A stretch of DNA of 64,000 nucleotides. Origin: Chrysaora quinquecirrha. Taxonomy: Eukaryota > Cnidaria > Scyphozoa > Semaeostomeae > Pelagiidae. The notes beneath the pieces are model-generated. The model was not told the origin of the DNA, did no database searches, and saw nothing but the letters and a program-made list of their open reading frames with translations. This document shows positions 34,555 to 49,940 of the stretch, piece after piece. A program made the translations under genes and the position numbers. How positions within the stretch are numbered: the first letter of the stretch is position 1; each line of letters starts with the position of its first letter. Location: assembly GCA_014526335.1 (NCBI GenBank), contig JACTAT010000027.1, forward strand, positions 4,025,747 through 4,089,746. Direction: 5' to 3'.

Positions 34555-35410
34555 TGCCCGAGCCCCCCCCCGGGGGTACTTTCATTGTTCGTTATACTAG
34601 ACCAGCCGCCCAAATGGGTAACTTCCCTACATATGGGTTGATTTTTTGTAAAGAAGCTCTAGACATGGGTAGTAAAATATATAAAAAACTTTTAGACATG
34701 CATCGTCTTGAAAAGCCTGATGAAAAGTACGCTTTAGTTCAGCGCAAAGGCCTTTTCGCCGCGTTTAGAGTTGACTCAGACGTTAAATTGGGTTCAAATA
34801 TTTAAGATATTGGTACAAATGGGTAAAAAATTTCGTAGTTAAATTCGATACATTGGTACCACGAGTAACAGAATTTATCGGAAGACATGGGTGGGTTCGG
34901 AAAAACAGGGCGGAACGTCTAGTCCCTTGAACAATGGAGTACCCCCCAGTGGTCAGAGCTAAGCCAGGGACGTTTTGTCTTTGAACATTGAGGCGGGGAG
35001 AGGGGGTACTTCATTGTTCAAAAGTCTAGACGTGTGACCCAAGTTTTCAAAACCCACCCAAGTCTACCAAGAAATGATACTATTCGTTTAGACCCGTGTG
35101 CAGAAAAACAAAGAAATTCATCATCGATTTTAAACAGGAAATCAAACTTGTGGACCACATTTAACACCTTAGGCAACTCTCAATGTAGCGAAAAACCTTT
35201 GCGCTAAAAAAATACAAAGCATTTACCCGGTTGGCACCATAAATTGACCACAAATACTACCAGACTTTTAGAAGCATTTCATGTTTTAAAAGTTTTTATT
35301 CATATTACAAACTAGGTGTAAAGATTCTTTACGAAAAACAAAACAGATACATAGGGAAATTGTTGCTGAAAAAGTTACCCATTTGGGCGGCACGTCTAGG
35401 GTGAGGCGGG
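34555..35410. mobile_element. Foldback element, about 850 bp
   Basis: 'tagaccagccgcccaaatgggtaactt' at about 34597-34624 is inverse-complementary to 'aagttacccatttgggcggcacgtcta' at about 35372-35399. Further inverse pairs involve 'gtctagtcccttgaacaatg' and 'cattgttcaaaagtctagac'. No coding potential. Confidence 0.7.
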
Positions 35411-35814
35411 CAACGAGGCTCAAATATCAAAAGGCTTAGTTTTCTTTTGCTTAATCGGTAAATAACTAAAGAGATTCTTTGGCGAACGTTCTAATCTATC
35501 TCCGAGCGGACGTTCTCTGGCGGTTTTATGTGGAACGCCAGCCCCACCTCCTTGGTGCCATACAACAATATAGGGTAGCTGGATTTTAGCTTAACTAAAC
35601 TTGCTTATTATTTAACGCTGCTTCTTCCTTTAAAACTAAAATGCATTTTAAACGCTTATTTTTATGTTACTGCTATATGTATTCAACAGTATTCATCATT
35701 TTGTATCCGGATCTCTCATAGTAGAAAACAAGGGAGCAGACAAAATTTATGTGTTAAAACGTAGGTTGGATTTCTTGCAGCTATACAGCTGATGTAGCAC
35801 TATAGTTGCATGCT

Positions 35815-36265
35815 GTGTTGCTTTTTGTGGCGGATAGACACTAAAGTGGCGGGCTCTTATGCTTGTTGTGGCGAATATGCATTATATTGGCGGGTTATTA
35901 TGCTTGCTGTGGCGGATACGCACTAAAGTGGCGGATCGTTGTGCTTGTTGTGTCGGATACGCACTAAAGTGGGGTGTCTCTTATGCTTGTTGGGACGGAT
36001 ATGCACTGCATGGGCGAATAATTATCCTTTTTGTGGCAGATACGCACTATCATTGCGGGTTTTTGTGCTTGTTGTGGCGCATTACGCACTATTGTGCTCT
36101 TATGTCTGTTGAATCGAATCATTGACCATGGTCGAATAATATTGCTGTGGCTGACATGCATTATATTGACAATTTATTATAGCCTGTTTGGACGCATTGT
36201 AGTCGCGAATTGTTATGCTTATTGTGGGGAATACAACCTATATTGGCGGGTTTTATGCGTTTTTC
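35815..36265 (+). repeat. Minisatellite array, left arm
   Basis: About eight degenerate units of roughly 54 bp built on 'gtggcggatacgcactaaagtggcgggt...ttatgcttgtt'. The right arm carries the same motif inverted. Confidence 0.8.
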
Positions 36266-36289
36266 TGGAAAAAGTCTTGACACCAAGCA

Positions 36290-37150
36290 TAATAGTCCAC
36301 CATATCAAGCATAATAACCCAGCGCATCAAGCACAATAACCCACCACATGAACCCACCGTCTCAAGCATAATAACCCACCACAGTAGTGCTTATCCGCCA
36401 CAGTACGCAAAAAACACCACCACATCAAGCATGATAACCCACCACAGTAGTGCTTAACCGCCACAGTACACAAAAAACAGCACCACATCAAGCATAATAG
36501 CCCACCACATCAAGCATGATAACCCACCACAATAGTGCTTATCCATCACAGTACGCAAAAAAAACCGCCACATCAGGCATGATAACCCACCACAGTAGTG
36601 CTTATCCGCCACAGTACGCAAAAAACACCACCACATCAAGCATAATAGCCCACCACATCAAGCATGATAACCCACCACAATAGTGCTTATCCATCACAGT
36701 ACGCAAAAAAAACCGCCACATCAGGCATGATAACCCACCACAGTAGTGCTTATCCGCCACAGTACGCAAAAAACACCACCACATCAAGCATAATAGCCCA
36801 CCACATCAAGCATGATAACCCACCACAATAGTGCTTATCCACCACAGTACGCAAAAAACCGCCACATCAGGCATGATAACCCACCACAGTAGTGCTTATC
36901 CGCCACAGTACGCAAAAAATACCACCACATCAAGCATAATAACCCACCACATCAAGCATGATAACCCACTACAATAGTGCTTATCCACCACAGTACGCAA
37001 AAAAAACCGCCACAACAAGCATAATAACCCACCACAGTAGTGCTTACCCACCACATCAAGCATAATAAGGCATAACATAAACATAATAGCCCGCTCCTGC
37101 CTTATCCATCTTATCCTCCGCATCAATCACAATAACATCCTCCGGATCAA
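36290..37150 (-). repeat. Minisatellite array, right arm (inverted) with 148-bp higher-order unit
   Basis: Units 'cccaccacagtagtgcttatccgccacagtacgc' are the inverse complement of the left-arm motif. Segments of about 148 bp are repeated almost identically (for example 36454-36600 and 36602-36748), so a higher-order unit has been amplified. Open frames across the array are repeat artefacts. Confidence 0.85.
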
Positions 37151-37674
37151 TCACAATAACCCGCCCGTAAAGATTTGCTTTAGTCAATCAAAAGGTCAAT
37201 AGGTTATCTGTTCATTGATTTCAAAGAATAAGTGACCGGTTTCGTAAATGAATAACCACTAAACAAGTCAGGGCAGGTGGGTTAGTGGTGACATTGAAGA
37301 TACGATATGCATCAATATCAACATAACGAAAATCGATGATAGTAGTTCATTTTAGATATACAGCAGACAGCTGTTCACAAAGGGGCGTATAACCCCCAAA
37401 CAGCTTTTTACGTGGGAATCAGCCGTGATATCTTAGAACATGTGATGTTTCTCTTTAGTTTTAAGCTTGTTTATAATGAGCCTATACAGGTGACTAGGAA
37501 TATCGTTGGCTTGTGATTTCTCATACCTGGATCGCAAACAGTGAACCTGATCGTGGCATGCAGTCGCCTATTAACAAGAATCACATACTTGGACTACTGT
37601 TTACTTGCAGTGCAATGAGTATACTATTTATGTGCATAGGTAAGAGGTGTTTTATGATTCTTATAACTGGCATG

Positions 37675-37835
37675 GTGTATTTAGCGCAAGTCGCTAAGAT
37701 CTCAGTAGTTAATTAACTATATGAGACCTCGACCCTTGCTGTGAAGCTGCCGTAGCTGGAGCTCAAACCCCGAAATCACTGAGCTTCTGACACTACGAGC
37801 CAGCAGAATTAGGCCGCGACGCAACAGCACCTTCA
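37675..37835 (-). mobile_element. SINE family A copy in the glycosyltransferase-like intron
   Basis: Minus-strand copy running from 'gtgtatttagcgcaagtcgct' to 'gcgacgcaacagcacctt' on the plus strand. Confidence 0.75.
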
Positions 37836-38009
37836 ACTACAGTCAGACTTTGTTAAACTGGGGTTTCTTAGGCCATGTACACAAAACTAGCTTAGCAAAC
37901 TAGATATTTCACACCTGTTTTCAATCGCTAAGGCTCACACCTACAATCAATGACGTAGTACGTACAAGAGTCTTGCCTACAACTAGGACAAGTAAATGAA
38001 CATAAGGTG

Positions 38010-38112
38010 CTGTGGTGCTGTGGTGCTGTGGTGTAATCTAGCTGACTCGTGGTGTCAAGAGCTCAGTGTGGTCTGGGTTGGAGCCTCGATTAGTTAACCT
38101 ACTACTGAGAAT
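38010..38112 (+). mobile_element. SINE family A copy, 3' end interrupted
   Basis: Starts after a short 'ggtgctgt' triplication, with 'gtaatctagctgactcgtggtgtcaagagctcag' and 'ctcgattagttaacctactactgaga'. It stops where the next element begins. Confidence 0.7.
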
Positions 38113-38300
38113 CTGCAATGTTTTGATCATGTTGCTACGTCTCAAAACATTGCTTGCTAGTAGAATTTGCTGGACTGTATTTCTGAAACATTCAAAAACA
38201 TTTTCAGCAAGTTAGAATATTCGACAGGCAATGTTTTGTGACGTGGTTAAACTATCAAACATAGTGTGACAAACAATGTTTGATTGCTTGGCAGGGGGCT
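38113..38300. mobile_element. H1 MITE fragment inserted at the SINE end
   Basis: 'gctacgtctcaaaacattgc', 'aatgttttgtgacgtggttaaac' and the right end 'acaatgtttgattgcttggcaggg' match family H1. The left terminus is degraded. Confidence 0.55.
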
Positions 38301-39316
38301 ATCGCCAAGAGGATCAAATCTAGTACTCTATTAGAAGTAGCTACTCAAATGAATATGAGCCACAAATACTCGTCTTTATGTTGTAGATATGCGACAGATG
38401 ACTAGTTGTGGAAAACAACAGATGACGCGGTCGAAAAATTCTGATGTGGAAACAATACAAAATGCTACAAAAATTATTACAAAGACATCCTTCTCGTAAT
38501 AGTCTACCATTTTGATGGATATGATAGCATACCGCTACTAGACTCATTATACCGCGACGCATTCCCAAACATTGCTTACTGCGGACCGAAAGAAAGCGAA
38601 AACTTCAAAATCGATATTGTATTAAAAACCGCGGCGGTCTAACGGCGTATCACTGTCTTGGAAGAGCGGTGCGGTATTATCCGGGATTCAAAGGATATTT
38701 GTATATAAATGACGATATGATTGTCAACTGGTGGAACTTTGGTGATTTTGATACGACGAAAATATGGCAGAGCGCGTTAATAGAGAATGGGCATCCGTTA
38801 CGCCGGAGCGGGACGCCGGATATTGACTACAAAACAAAATGGGTTTGGTATAATAGCTCATACGGTATCGAACAATGTAACCAAACACTGTATGAAATCA
38901 AAGAATTAAAACCGCGCGACTGGGCGCCGGAAATGCTACTGGATAATCTACTGTATAATGGAAATGGCCGGGTGTATTGCAGCAAAGGTTGGTCGGACGT
39001 TTTCTATATACCGAGTATTTATGCGACAGCGTTCGCGGACATGAGCGAGATATTCTATAGGAACAAAGTGTTCTTAGAAATAGCCGTAACTACGATGCTA
39101 CGGTTGCTCGATAAAGAGGAAAACACGGTCAAATTGACCGGACATTATTTACCGGATCTCGGAAAATCAGATGGCATGGCATTTTGGACACATTACAGAA
39201 CCGATATTAAATTTATGCATCCGCTGAAATTCCATAATAAACAGACAAGCAAAATGAACAAAGCACTCTTGAAAAATTGGGTTGTAAATTATAGCAGGAA
39301 ATTTCTGAATTGCTGA

Positions 39317-40135
39317 GAGCTGTGTACAGTTTTTCATAAGAAATATATTTGGTATAAACAGCTGTGTCTCATTTTCTCTTCAAGTTGAATTTACCTATTT
39401 CAAATTGAGGGTCTATAAGATCAATAGGGCAGCCAATAGCACAGACTGTGTGATTTTCAGTGGTTTTCTTACATTTTGCATTTTGCATTTTCTTACGTTC
39501 TGCTCCGCGGGATGGCTGACAGTCCCCTGAGTGTTTCTAATAGCGATTGCTTGGCATGGCGGTTCGCATCAGTAAATTGTGCTCTCTCTTTATCTGTCAA
39601 ACAATGGCAGCCTACACATGGTCAATATATGGTTTAGACGTCAATGATACGCGAATTCAAAAGTAAAGGCTTTAAAAAAACTAACCCCGAAATGAAGAAA
39701 TAAGCGGCAGTGGACACTTACGGGACAGGGTTTGTCGTCTGTGCCTGTGGTGGATAGGGGTTTTGCTGTCCAGAGGTTTATTGGGAAGAAAATATTTGTT
39801 TTTGATGAGGCCTTGCGAATAATAAGCCACGACATCAAGCTTGACAACTAGCTATCCTTGCGAGCCTTATTCATCAACTCATATGATCAACTCAAGCATA
39901 ACTACTCGCCTTATAAAAGCGAGACCAGACATGAAGACTTCACAAAATCATTCTGTGGATGGATGCCCCTGCATAGTTTATCGACTCCTGTTTCTGCGAT
40001 TCTCCACTCCCTTTTCTTATCCCCTTATATTCTCCACCTTCAGTAATGTTTCTAGCTGATGTAAATGTGGTAAAGCAAGAAAATAATCTGCATTTAAAAT
40101 AAAATTTAAATCAATTTCACTCATCCAGAACATTT
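39317..40135. other. Intergenic between two 3' ends, nothing recognised
   Basis: Lies between the glycosyltransferase-like gene and TPI, which converge. Probable 3' UTR sequence near 39317-39400; no clear repeat. Confidence 0.4.
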
Positions 40136-40145
40136 CACACAAGGG

Positions 40146-40278
40146 TGACGTCATTTTTCACACAAGAATGACGTCATTAATGACTAAAATATGACGTAAT
40201 TATCTCGTGCTGGCGTCATTCTTAATGACGTCATATATTAATGATGTCATATCAAAATATGACGTAACGAATACGTCA
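40146..40278. promoter_or_regulatory. Cluster of CRE/ATF-type sites (TGACGTCA)
   Basis: Three perfect palindromic TGACGTCA sites (40146-40153, 40169-40176, 40226-40233) and near matches TGACGTAA (40192, 40260), TGGCGTCA (40211), TGATGTCA (40242) and TACGTCA (40272) lie within 133 bp. TGACGTCA is the CREB/ATF binding site. The spacing is irregular, but the block could also be a decayed tandem repeat. It is about 160 bp beyond the TPI stop codon. Confidence 0.55.
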
Positions 40279-40436
40279 TCATATAAGTTAAGATCAATGG
40301 CACAGAATAAGATATCTTACTAATGGATGCTATTGAAATTTGGCTTACTATTTGTTGTTGAAGACAGCGTATGATTTGAAGCGTAGAATCGAATGACTTG
40401 CGTTTAAAATTGTTTGTTAATTTTCTGCAGCAGCAA

Positions 40437-43993
<3,557 letters not shown>

Positions 43994-44109
43994 GATTTCA
44001 ATGTGCTATTTGCGAGAACGTCGGTCAATCACTGTTGCTAAAAAAAAGACAAGGCCCAAAAAGAGTTTCTGTGGTGAGAGTTGTTGCTGTTGTTACAACT
44101 GATGACGAC

Positions 44110-44135
44110 AGAATGACGTAGATGACGTCAACATT
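44110..44135. promoter_or_regulatory. CRE/ATF motifs upstream of TPI
   Basis: A perfect TGACGTCA (44123-44130) preceded by TGACGTA (44114-44120), about 130 bp upstream of the TPI ATG on the minus strand: the expected position for a promoter-proximal CRE. Confidence 0.5.
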
Positions 44136-44394
44136 ACGCACACACAATTTGACATATTTGAAGTAGATGTGGTAATGTCGTGATTTATTGTGGTTTTTTG
44201 CTTATCAATAAAGACTAGATTCATACTTGAAGGTAAGCTAGTCTGCTTGCGTTGTGGCGCGAGAAAGCTGTCATTTTGTATGCTCAAAATGATGAGACCA
44301 TGAAAAGCTTAAATGCCTGAAATGCTTGCAGTCTAAATCTCTTGAGTATTCATATTCAAGTTGGCTGGACCCGCAACTAAGCACCTTGATTTTT

Positions 44395-44681
44395 CTTGGT
44401 TAGTTAGTTAGTTCAATAGTTAGTTAATTAGTTCGCTAGTTAGCTAGTTAGTTATCTAGTTAATTAGCTAATTAGTTAGTTTTTGGTTGGCTAGTTAGTC
44501 AGCTAACCAGGTAATTTGTTAATTAGCCAGTTCGCTAGTTAGTTATTTCTTGTTAAGGTATCTAGCTAGTTACTTAATTGCTTACTTAGTCAGCTAGTTA
44601 GTTAGTTAGTTAGTTAATAAGGTCGCTAGTTCGCTAGTATTTTGGTAAAAAGCTAGTATGTTAGTTAGTTAGCTAGTTAGC

Positions 44682-44715
<34 letters not shown>

Positions 44716-45125
44716 ATTAATTAGTTAATTAGTTAGTTAGTTAGTTAGTTAGTTAGTTCATGGTTAGTTAGTTAGCTAGTTAATTAATTGGTTAGGTAGT
44801 TGGTTAGTACGTAAGCTTAGTAAGTAAGTTAGTTAGTTAGTTAGTTAGTTAGTAAGTTAGTAAGGTAGTTAGGTAGTTAGTAATTTATTTAGTTAGTCAG
44901 TTGGTTAGTTAGTTGGGTAGTTAGTTAGTTAATTAGAAAGTTAGTTGGTTGGTTGGTTAGATAATTAGTTAGTTAGTTAGTTATTTTGCTAGTTAGTTAG
45001 TTAGTTAGTTAGTTAATTAGCTAGTCATTGAGCTAGTTCATTAGTTAGTTAGTTAGTTAGTTAGTTAGCTACTTAGTAAGTAAGCTAGTTTATTAGTTAA
45101 GTAGTTACTTAGTACTTGTAACTGG
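44395..45125. repeat. Degenerate (TTAG)n tetranucleotide array
   Basis: About 730 bp of 'gttagttagttag' with 'gctagt', 'taatta' and 'taagt' variants. It is a tetranucleotide satellite, not the TTAGGG or TTAGG telomere repeat. Confidence 0.93.
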
Positions 45126-45421
45126 CTGTCAGTTTATTTTAGCAGAAAGGAACAATAAAGGGTAACAGGCGGAGAAACAACGCTTTCATTTATTTATTAA
45201 AATTATCATTTATTTGTTATATGTCTGATTTCGAGTCAGAAATATTAATTTCACAATTCTTTTACCCATGGTTTATTGAGTAAAAAGATATTTATAAAGA
45301 TTTTATGTTATCAGATACCAATTTTATTTCATAGTTTATTTAGTTTGCTTCATTTGTTGTTGTTGTTGATTTTCTTTATTTTTAATGTCATATAAGTTTT
45401 ATTCGTGCTCATCAAAACATA

Positions 45422-46189
45422 GAGTCCTTGCGCCCAAAGTGGCCACCTTTCACAATTTGAGAAAATCCACTGGTCTGCAGAAATTTATAAAAACAAAATG
45501 TTTGAATCTTGTTATTTCCTCCTAAAACCCACCAAAATGTTTGCTGATGCCAGTTCCTTAATTTTATGAATGTTTTTCGTTTTTTAGAGCGTAAATAATC
45601 CGATAAAAAAAGAATCATGCATGGCCTACTTTTGTTTCAAGTGCGAGTATTCCTCCATTTTATCGTTTGTTTTTCAAAGTAATGTTTCCTTTCAGTCTCC
45701 TATTTCCATATCTTAACTGTAAACAAACTTTAAAAGATCTTGAACGACACTCCTGACCTCTGACTTGAAATATGAGAAAAGAATTTTGAATTATTTTTCG
45801 TCTGAACTGAACAGGGTGAACATTTTTGAAAGGCACTCAATTTCTTGAACTGCGCCCAAACTGGCCACCCTATGTAACGCATTGGCGATTTCATTGGTTT
45901 GTTTTCCGAACACGTTCCTTTCTTGGCTGCGGAGGCGCTCAACAGTAGAAAAACCGTAGTAAAAACCTAATGGCCACTTTGGGCGCATTTCCTGATTTAG
46001 GCCATTTTGATCGTTCTTTGCTTGGATTGTTGTTTTGAGAAAATAAGTTGAAATATCACATTGAAATTCTGGCGAGACATAAACAATAAAATGAGAAGTA
46101 TTTCTATGGGGAGTGGAGGTTTGAGCAATTCTCTAGAGTTTTATTAATACTAATGTTTGAAAAGGTGGCCACTTTGGGCGCAAGGACTC
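45422..46189. mobile_element. Tc1/mariner-type nonautonomous element with IR/DR-like ends
   Basis: A 768-bp element flanked by TA on both sides (45420-45421 and 46190-46191). Termini GAGTCCTTGCGCCCAAAGTG and its inverse complement are identical for about 27 bp. The motif GCGCCCAAAGTGGCCACC recurs internally near 45853 (same orientation as the left end) and 45968 (orientation of the right end), so each half has an outer and an inner copy, as in the IR/DR ends of some Tc1 elements. It has no transposase frame and ends 53 bp before the exon at 46243. Confidence 0.85.
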
Positions 46190-46242
46190 TAACTTAGCTC
46201 TTCATATCACCTAATTGCTTGTTATTTAATGTAATTTTGCAG

Positions 46243-48371
46243 AGCTACGTGGATACTCAAACAAAGAAAAAAATTCAATGGCAAGCCAGCGCTGGAAGGA
46301 TATGTCAGAGCAAGAAAGATCTGACTGGAATGACCGGGCTGAACAGCAAGAGAGGCCATCGTTGGAAGATTTGAGTGAAGTGCAAAAAAAGAAGCTGGTT
46401 GATGGTATTCTTCATAGAATAGATTGTGAGGTGAGTTTTTTCATCTAAGTTTGCTTTTAATAATTTTTGTAATATTAATTCAACAATGTTTTTTCTACAT
46501 GCAGTGGTCCTTTCATTTCACTCTTACAGTGAATATTATACAAATGTACACCCTTAAAATATATATATGTGTGTATGTGTGTGTGTGTGTGTAAAAATTA
46601 CACCTGTGGTTGTTATTAATTTGCGAGAAAATCAAAAGCCTTTATAATCCACACAAATACCCTTCTTTGCAGATGCAGACTTTGACACAATATGGAGGGA
46701 GAGGAATCACACTCATCCTCAGACCATATGACCAAAAATTGATATTGTCATCAACAACTGCTGACCAAACTTTTCTAATGAATAACAAAGATATTGTCAG
46801 GCGTTTTCAGAATTTGCTGGTGAGTAGCCTATATTAATAGAATCACAACAATTGAATTTTGTTGCAATTTTTTCAGGATAATAAAGTCAAACTATTTAAC
46901 AGGTAGCTTATTCTGTTGCTACTACCTATATATTACACAAACTTCAAGCAGTATTCTTGGGGTCCAAATGATATGGTTACCTGGTAATGATATGGTTATG
47001 TTTTTATCATTGGTTTTTTTCAAACTCTTGATAGAATGCTCAATTGCATCAATTGAAATATTTGGATATTGGTTCTTAACAAATTTTTCCCTTCACCCTG
47101 TGCACAGGTTCTTGTAAATGTTAATTCAGTCATGGCCAGTTATTTTCAAAACCACTAATAGTCACTGCAATATGATTTGAAGTTCATGTGTCTAATCCAC
47201 TTATAATCCAGCAAGCTCTTGGTGTCAAGCCATGGCTCTGATATTGTTAGTTCATCTACATATGAGATTCTAGCAGCTGCTGCTAAACATACCATTTCAT
47301 TGTCACATTATCTTATTTTTGTAGGAAACAAAGATACTCAGGATATAACAGTGAAAGCTATTCAGTCAATTTTGAATGAGAAATACAGTAAGTATGCATT
47401 TTTACCATAAATTTGTCATTTACTGCATAAACAAGATACTTGTATTCTTCACCTTACAATTTTCTTTTTATCTCTTATCTGTCTTGATATTGGTAATATA
47501 TTTTATATTTTTGCATCTTGGCTGCAATGGCAACTCCAATCATTTCAGGAGAAGTAGTTTACCAGATCCAATCTTGTTGTCATTTGAAAATTATTAATGG
47601 TTTCTTTAATTCTCCTCTGTAACCACAGGATCAGTCTTTGACAAAGTGAGTGTGGAATACTCAAAATATGAGACAAAGTTTCTTGTGGAAGGATGGCCAG
47701 ACAATGTACCATTTCGCCAGCCAAGCAAACTTGGCAATGCTCAGCTTCATATGGTTTACCAAGCAAGAGATAAAATCCTTTTCCAGCCAATCATACTGAC
47801 ACAACCCACAAGAAGTGGAGAGGGGGGACAAATTGAAAATGTAGAGATAGAGGCACAAATTGAAAACATTGAGACGGATATAGAACTTCAAAATGTAGAG
47901 CCACAAGAAATAATAAATCACTTAGAAGATATAATCAGTCAGCAAGATGCTCAAAATGTCTATAGCAATAAACAAGAAGCTACAATCTCTTGTGCTCCAA
48001 AACAAAAAGCAAAGAGAAATTCATTTGTAAAGAAAGGTGATGTGATTCCAGTTCTTGCACCCCAACAAGATGAAACTTGCTTTTGGTTGTTTTGGTGTGC
48101 AAGTAAAGTTAAAACAACGGGAGTAATTAATGGTAAATGGCTAGATAGGGCTGGGGGCAACTTGGAGTTCAGACTTCTGCCAGAACAGACATCAACAACA
48201 GAAAGCTGTGTCTTATGGAATCCAAGCCAAAATAAAAGAGAAGTACTTTCAGAAGACAGCTTCGAATTCAAAGATTCAAAGAAAGGAATTTTCAAGATAT
48301 CAACTGCAGCTTACAATTTTCTCAATACACTGGCCCGCTCTCAGACTGGACACCTCTTAAATCAAATTTGA
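46243..48371 (+). CDS. Uncharacterised protein with HMG-box-like segment (5' end not found)
   Basis: Four exons: 46243-46430, 46673-46819, 47325-47387 and 47629-48371 (stop). Exon a has a helical SQRWKDMSEQERSDWNDRAE segment resembling helix 2-3 of an HMG box. Exon b encodes GRGITLILRPYDQKLIL. The last exon has FLVEGWPDNVPFRQPS, an acidic Gln/Asn/Glu-rich linker, then a compact module (KKGDVIPVLAP, CFWLFWCASKV) that looks like a small beta-barrel, perhaps BAH- or chromo-like; this is a guess. The exon b donor and the 47325 acceptor are out of phase by one base; either a G is missing from the GG at the donor or the acceptor is at 47342. The first coding exon was not identified. Function unknown. 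Confidence 0.6.
46559..46592. repeat. (AT)n/(TG)n microsatellite
   Basis: 'atatatatgtgtgtatgtgtgtgtgtgtgtg' in the first intron of the HMG-like gene. Confidence 0.85.
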
Positions 48372-48650
48372 CATAAAACATACTACGAATGAACGTTTTT
48401 CAAAATTTTTTCATTACTTCATGTTTTACTACAGTAAGATTTTATTAAAATTTGTTGACACAAGAGTTTAATTTTCTTTCACAACCTTCCTCGAAAGTGC
48501 AGATAGAATTTTTGCTCCTATTACAGTCATCACAACAAGGATCAAACATCGCGTACAAAACATGAAAAACTTCAACAGTGTCTCAATACCATAATACGCC
48601 GATTTGACGAATAATTTTGAATAACTGTAAATGTTAGGTCACATTTTAGT
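48372..48650. other. 3' flank of the HMG-like gene
   Basis: Presumed 3' UTR and flank. No other signal. Confidence 0.35.
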
Positions 48651-48654
48651 CGAT

Positions 48655-49500
48655 ATGAAAAACAAGAATATTCATACCAATAAGCCCTAAAACACCGAAA
48701 TGTCGCATGATTTTGGAAAAATCCCTAATTTTGGGTCGCAATTTGGATAAAATGAGACTATCCCTATGAAAAACAGGAATATTCATACCAATAAGCCCTA
48801 AAACACCGAAATGTCGCATGATTTTGGAAAAATCCCTTATTTTGGGTCGCATTTTGGATAAAATGAGACTATCCCTATGAAAAACAGGAATATTCATACC
48901 AATAAGCCCTAAAACACCGAAATGTCGCATGATTTTGGAAAAATCCCTTATTTTGGGTCGCATTTTGGATAAAATGAGACTATTGCTATGAAAAACAGGA
49001 ATATTCATACCAATAAGCCCTAAAACATCGAAATGTCGCATGATTTTGGAAAAATCCCTTATTTTGGGTCGCATTTTGGATAAAATGAGACTATTGCTAT
49101 GAAAAACAGGAATATTCATACCAATAAGCCCTAAAACATCGAAATGTCGCATGATTTTGGAAAAATCCCTTATTTTGGGTCGCAATTTGGATAAAATGAG
49201 ACTATTGCTATGAAAAACAGGAATATTCATACCAATAAGCCCTAAAACACCGAAATGTCGCATGATTTTGGAAAAATCCCTTATTTTGGGTCGCATTTTG
49301 GATAAAATGAGACTATTGCTATGAAAAACAGGAATATTCATACCAATAAGCCCTAAAACACCGAAATGTCGCATGATTTTGGAAAAATCCCTATTTCGAG
49401 TCGCATTTTGGATAAAATGAGACTATTGCTATGAAAAACACGAATATTCATGCCAATAAGCCCTAAAACAACGAAATGTCGCATGATTTTGGAAAAATAG
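48655..49500 (-). repeat. 111-bp tandem repeat (about 7.5 copies), open in one minus-strand frame
   Basis: Units of 111 bp ('atgaaaaacaggaatattcataccaataagccctaaaacaccgaaatgtcgc' and so on) are 95% or more alike. Because 111 is divisible by three, one minus-strand frame stays open through the array for 242 codons as a 37-residue repeat containing RHFGVLGLIGMNIPVFH. No splice or start context argues for translation. A lone diverged unit lies at about 50838-50990. Confidence 0.92.
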
Positions 49501-49534
49501 CAACGCTGTAGCAATGTCCGAAGGACGATGGTGA

Positions 49535-49703
49535 TGATATAGTAACGTTGAAGATGATGACAATGATGACGAATATGACGAAGAATAAAACAAGGATGAT
49601 GATAATGATGATGATGATAATGATGACGATGATGATGATGATGATGATGTTGATGATGACGATGATGATGATGATGATTATGATGATGATGACGATGATG
49701 ACT

Positions 49704-49740
<37 letters not shown>

Positions 49741-49940
49741 CGATGATGATGATGATGAAGACGATGATGATGATGATCATGATGATAATTTTGAAGATGA
49801 AGACAACTTTGAAGAGGATGATAACGATGATGACGATACTGAAGACCGAGCTGAAGACCGAGCTGAAAACCATGATGATGGATTGATGATGATCATGATT
49901 GTTTTGATGTTGATAATACGGATGATGACAATGATGATCA
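49535..49940. repeat. GAT/GAC microsatellite
   Basis: About 400 bp of interrupted 'gatgatgat' repeat. The poly-Met and poly-Ile frames on the two strands are artefacts. Confidence 0.93.

Larger units (their letters stand above)
37558..39316 (+). pseudogene. Glycosyltransferase-like type II membrane protein gene with two frameshifts
   Basis: Exon 1 (37558-37639) encodes a short N-terminus and a signal anchor (LGLLFTCSAMSILFMC), ending phase 1. A second exon from about 38360 to a stop at 39316 carries one protein over three successive frames. A first piece ends near 38485; a second (VYHFDGYDSIPLLDSLY, FPNIAYCGP) runs from about 38485 to 38628; the third continues with GYLYINDDMIVNWWNF to the end. 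Each junction is one base short at an A run. The ND-D motif, the FP-YCGP block and the topology recall Golgi glycosyltransferases, and the order of blocks recalls DUF288/STELLO proteins of plants; that match is from memory. Either a recent pseudogene or an intact gene with base-calling errors; open-frame conservation favours the latter. Confidence 0.6.

Noticed and set aside
36454..37126. Repeated 61-76 codon Cys/Trp-rich frames
   Set aside because: Identical frames spaced 148 bp apart within a minisatellite; no gene signals.
44395..45125. Telomere repeat
   Set aside because: The unit is the tetranucleotide TTAG, not TTAGGG or TTAGG, and it is internal and degenerate.
48655..49500. CRISPR-like regular repeats
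   Set aside because: Units are contiguous 111-bp tandem repeats without unique spacers, and the DNA is eukaryotic.
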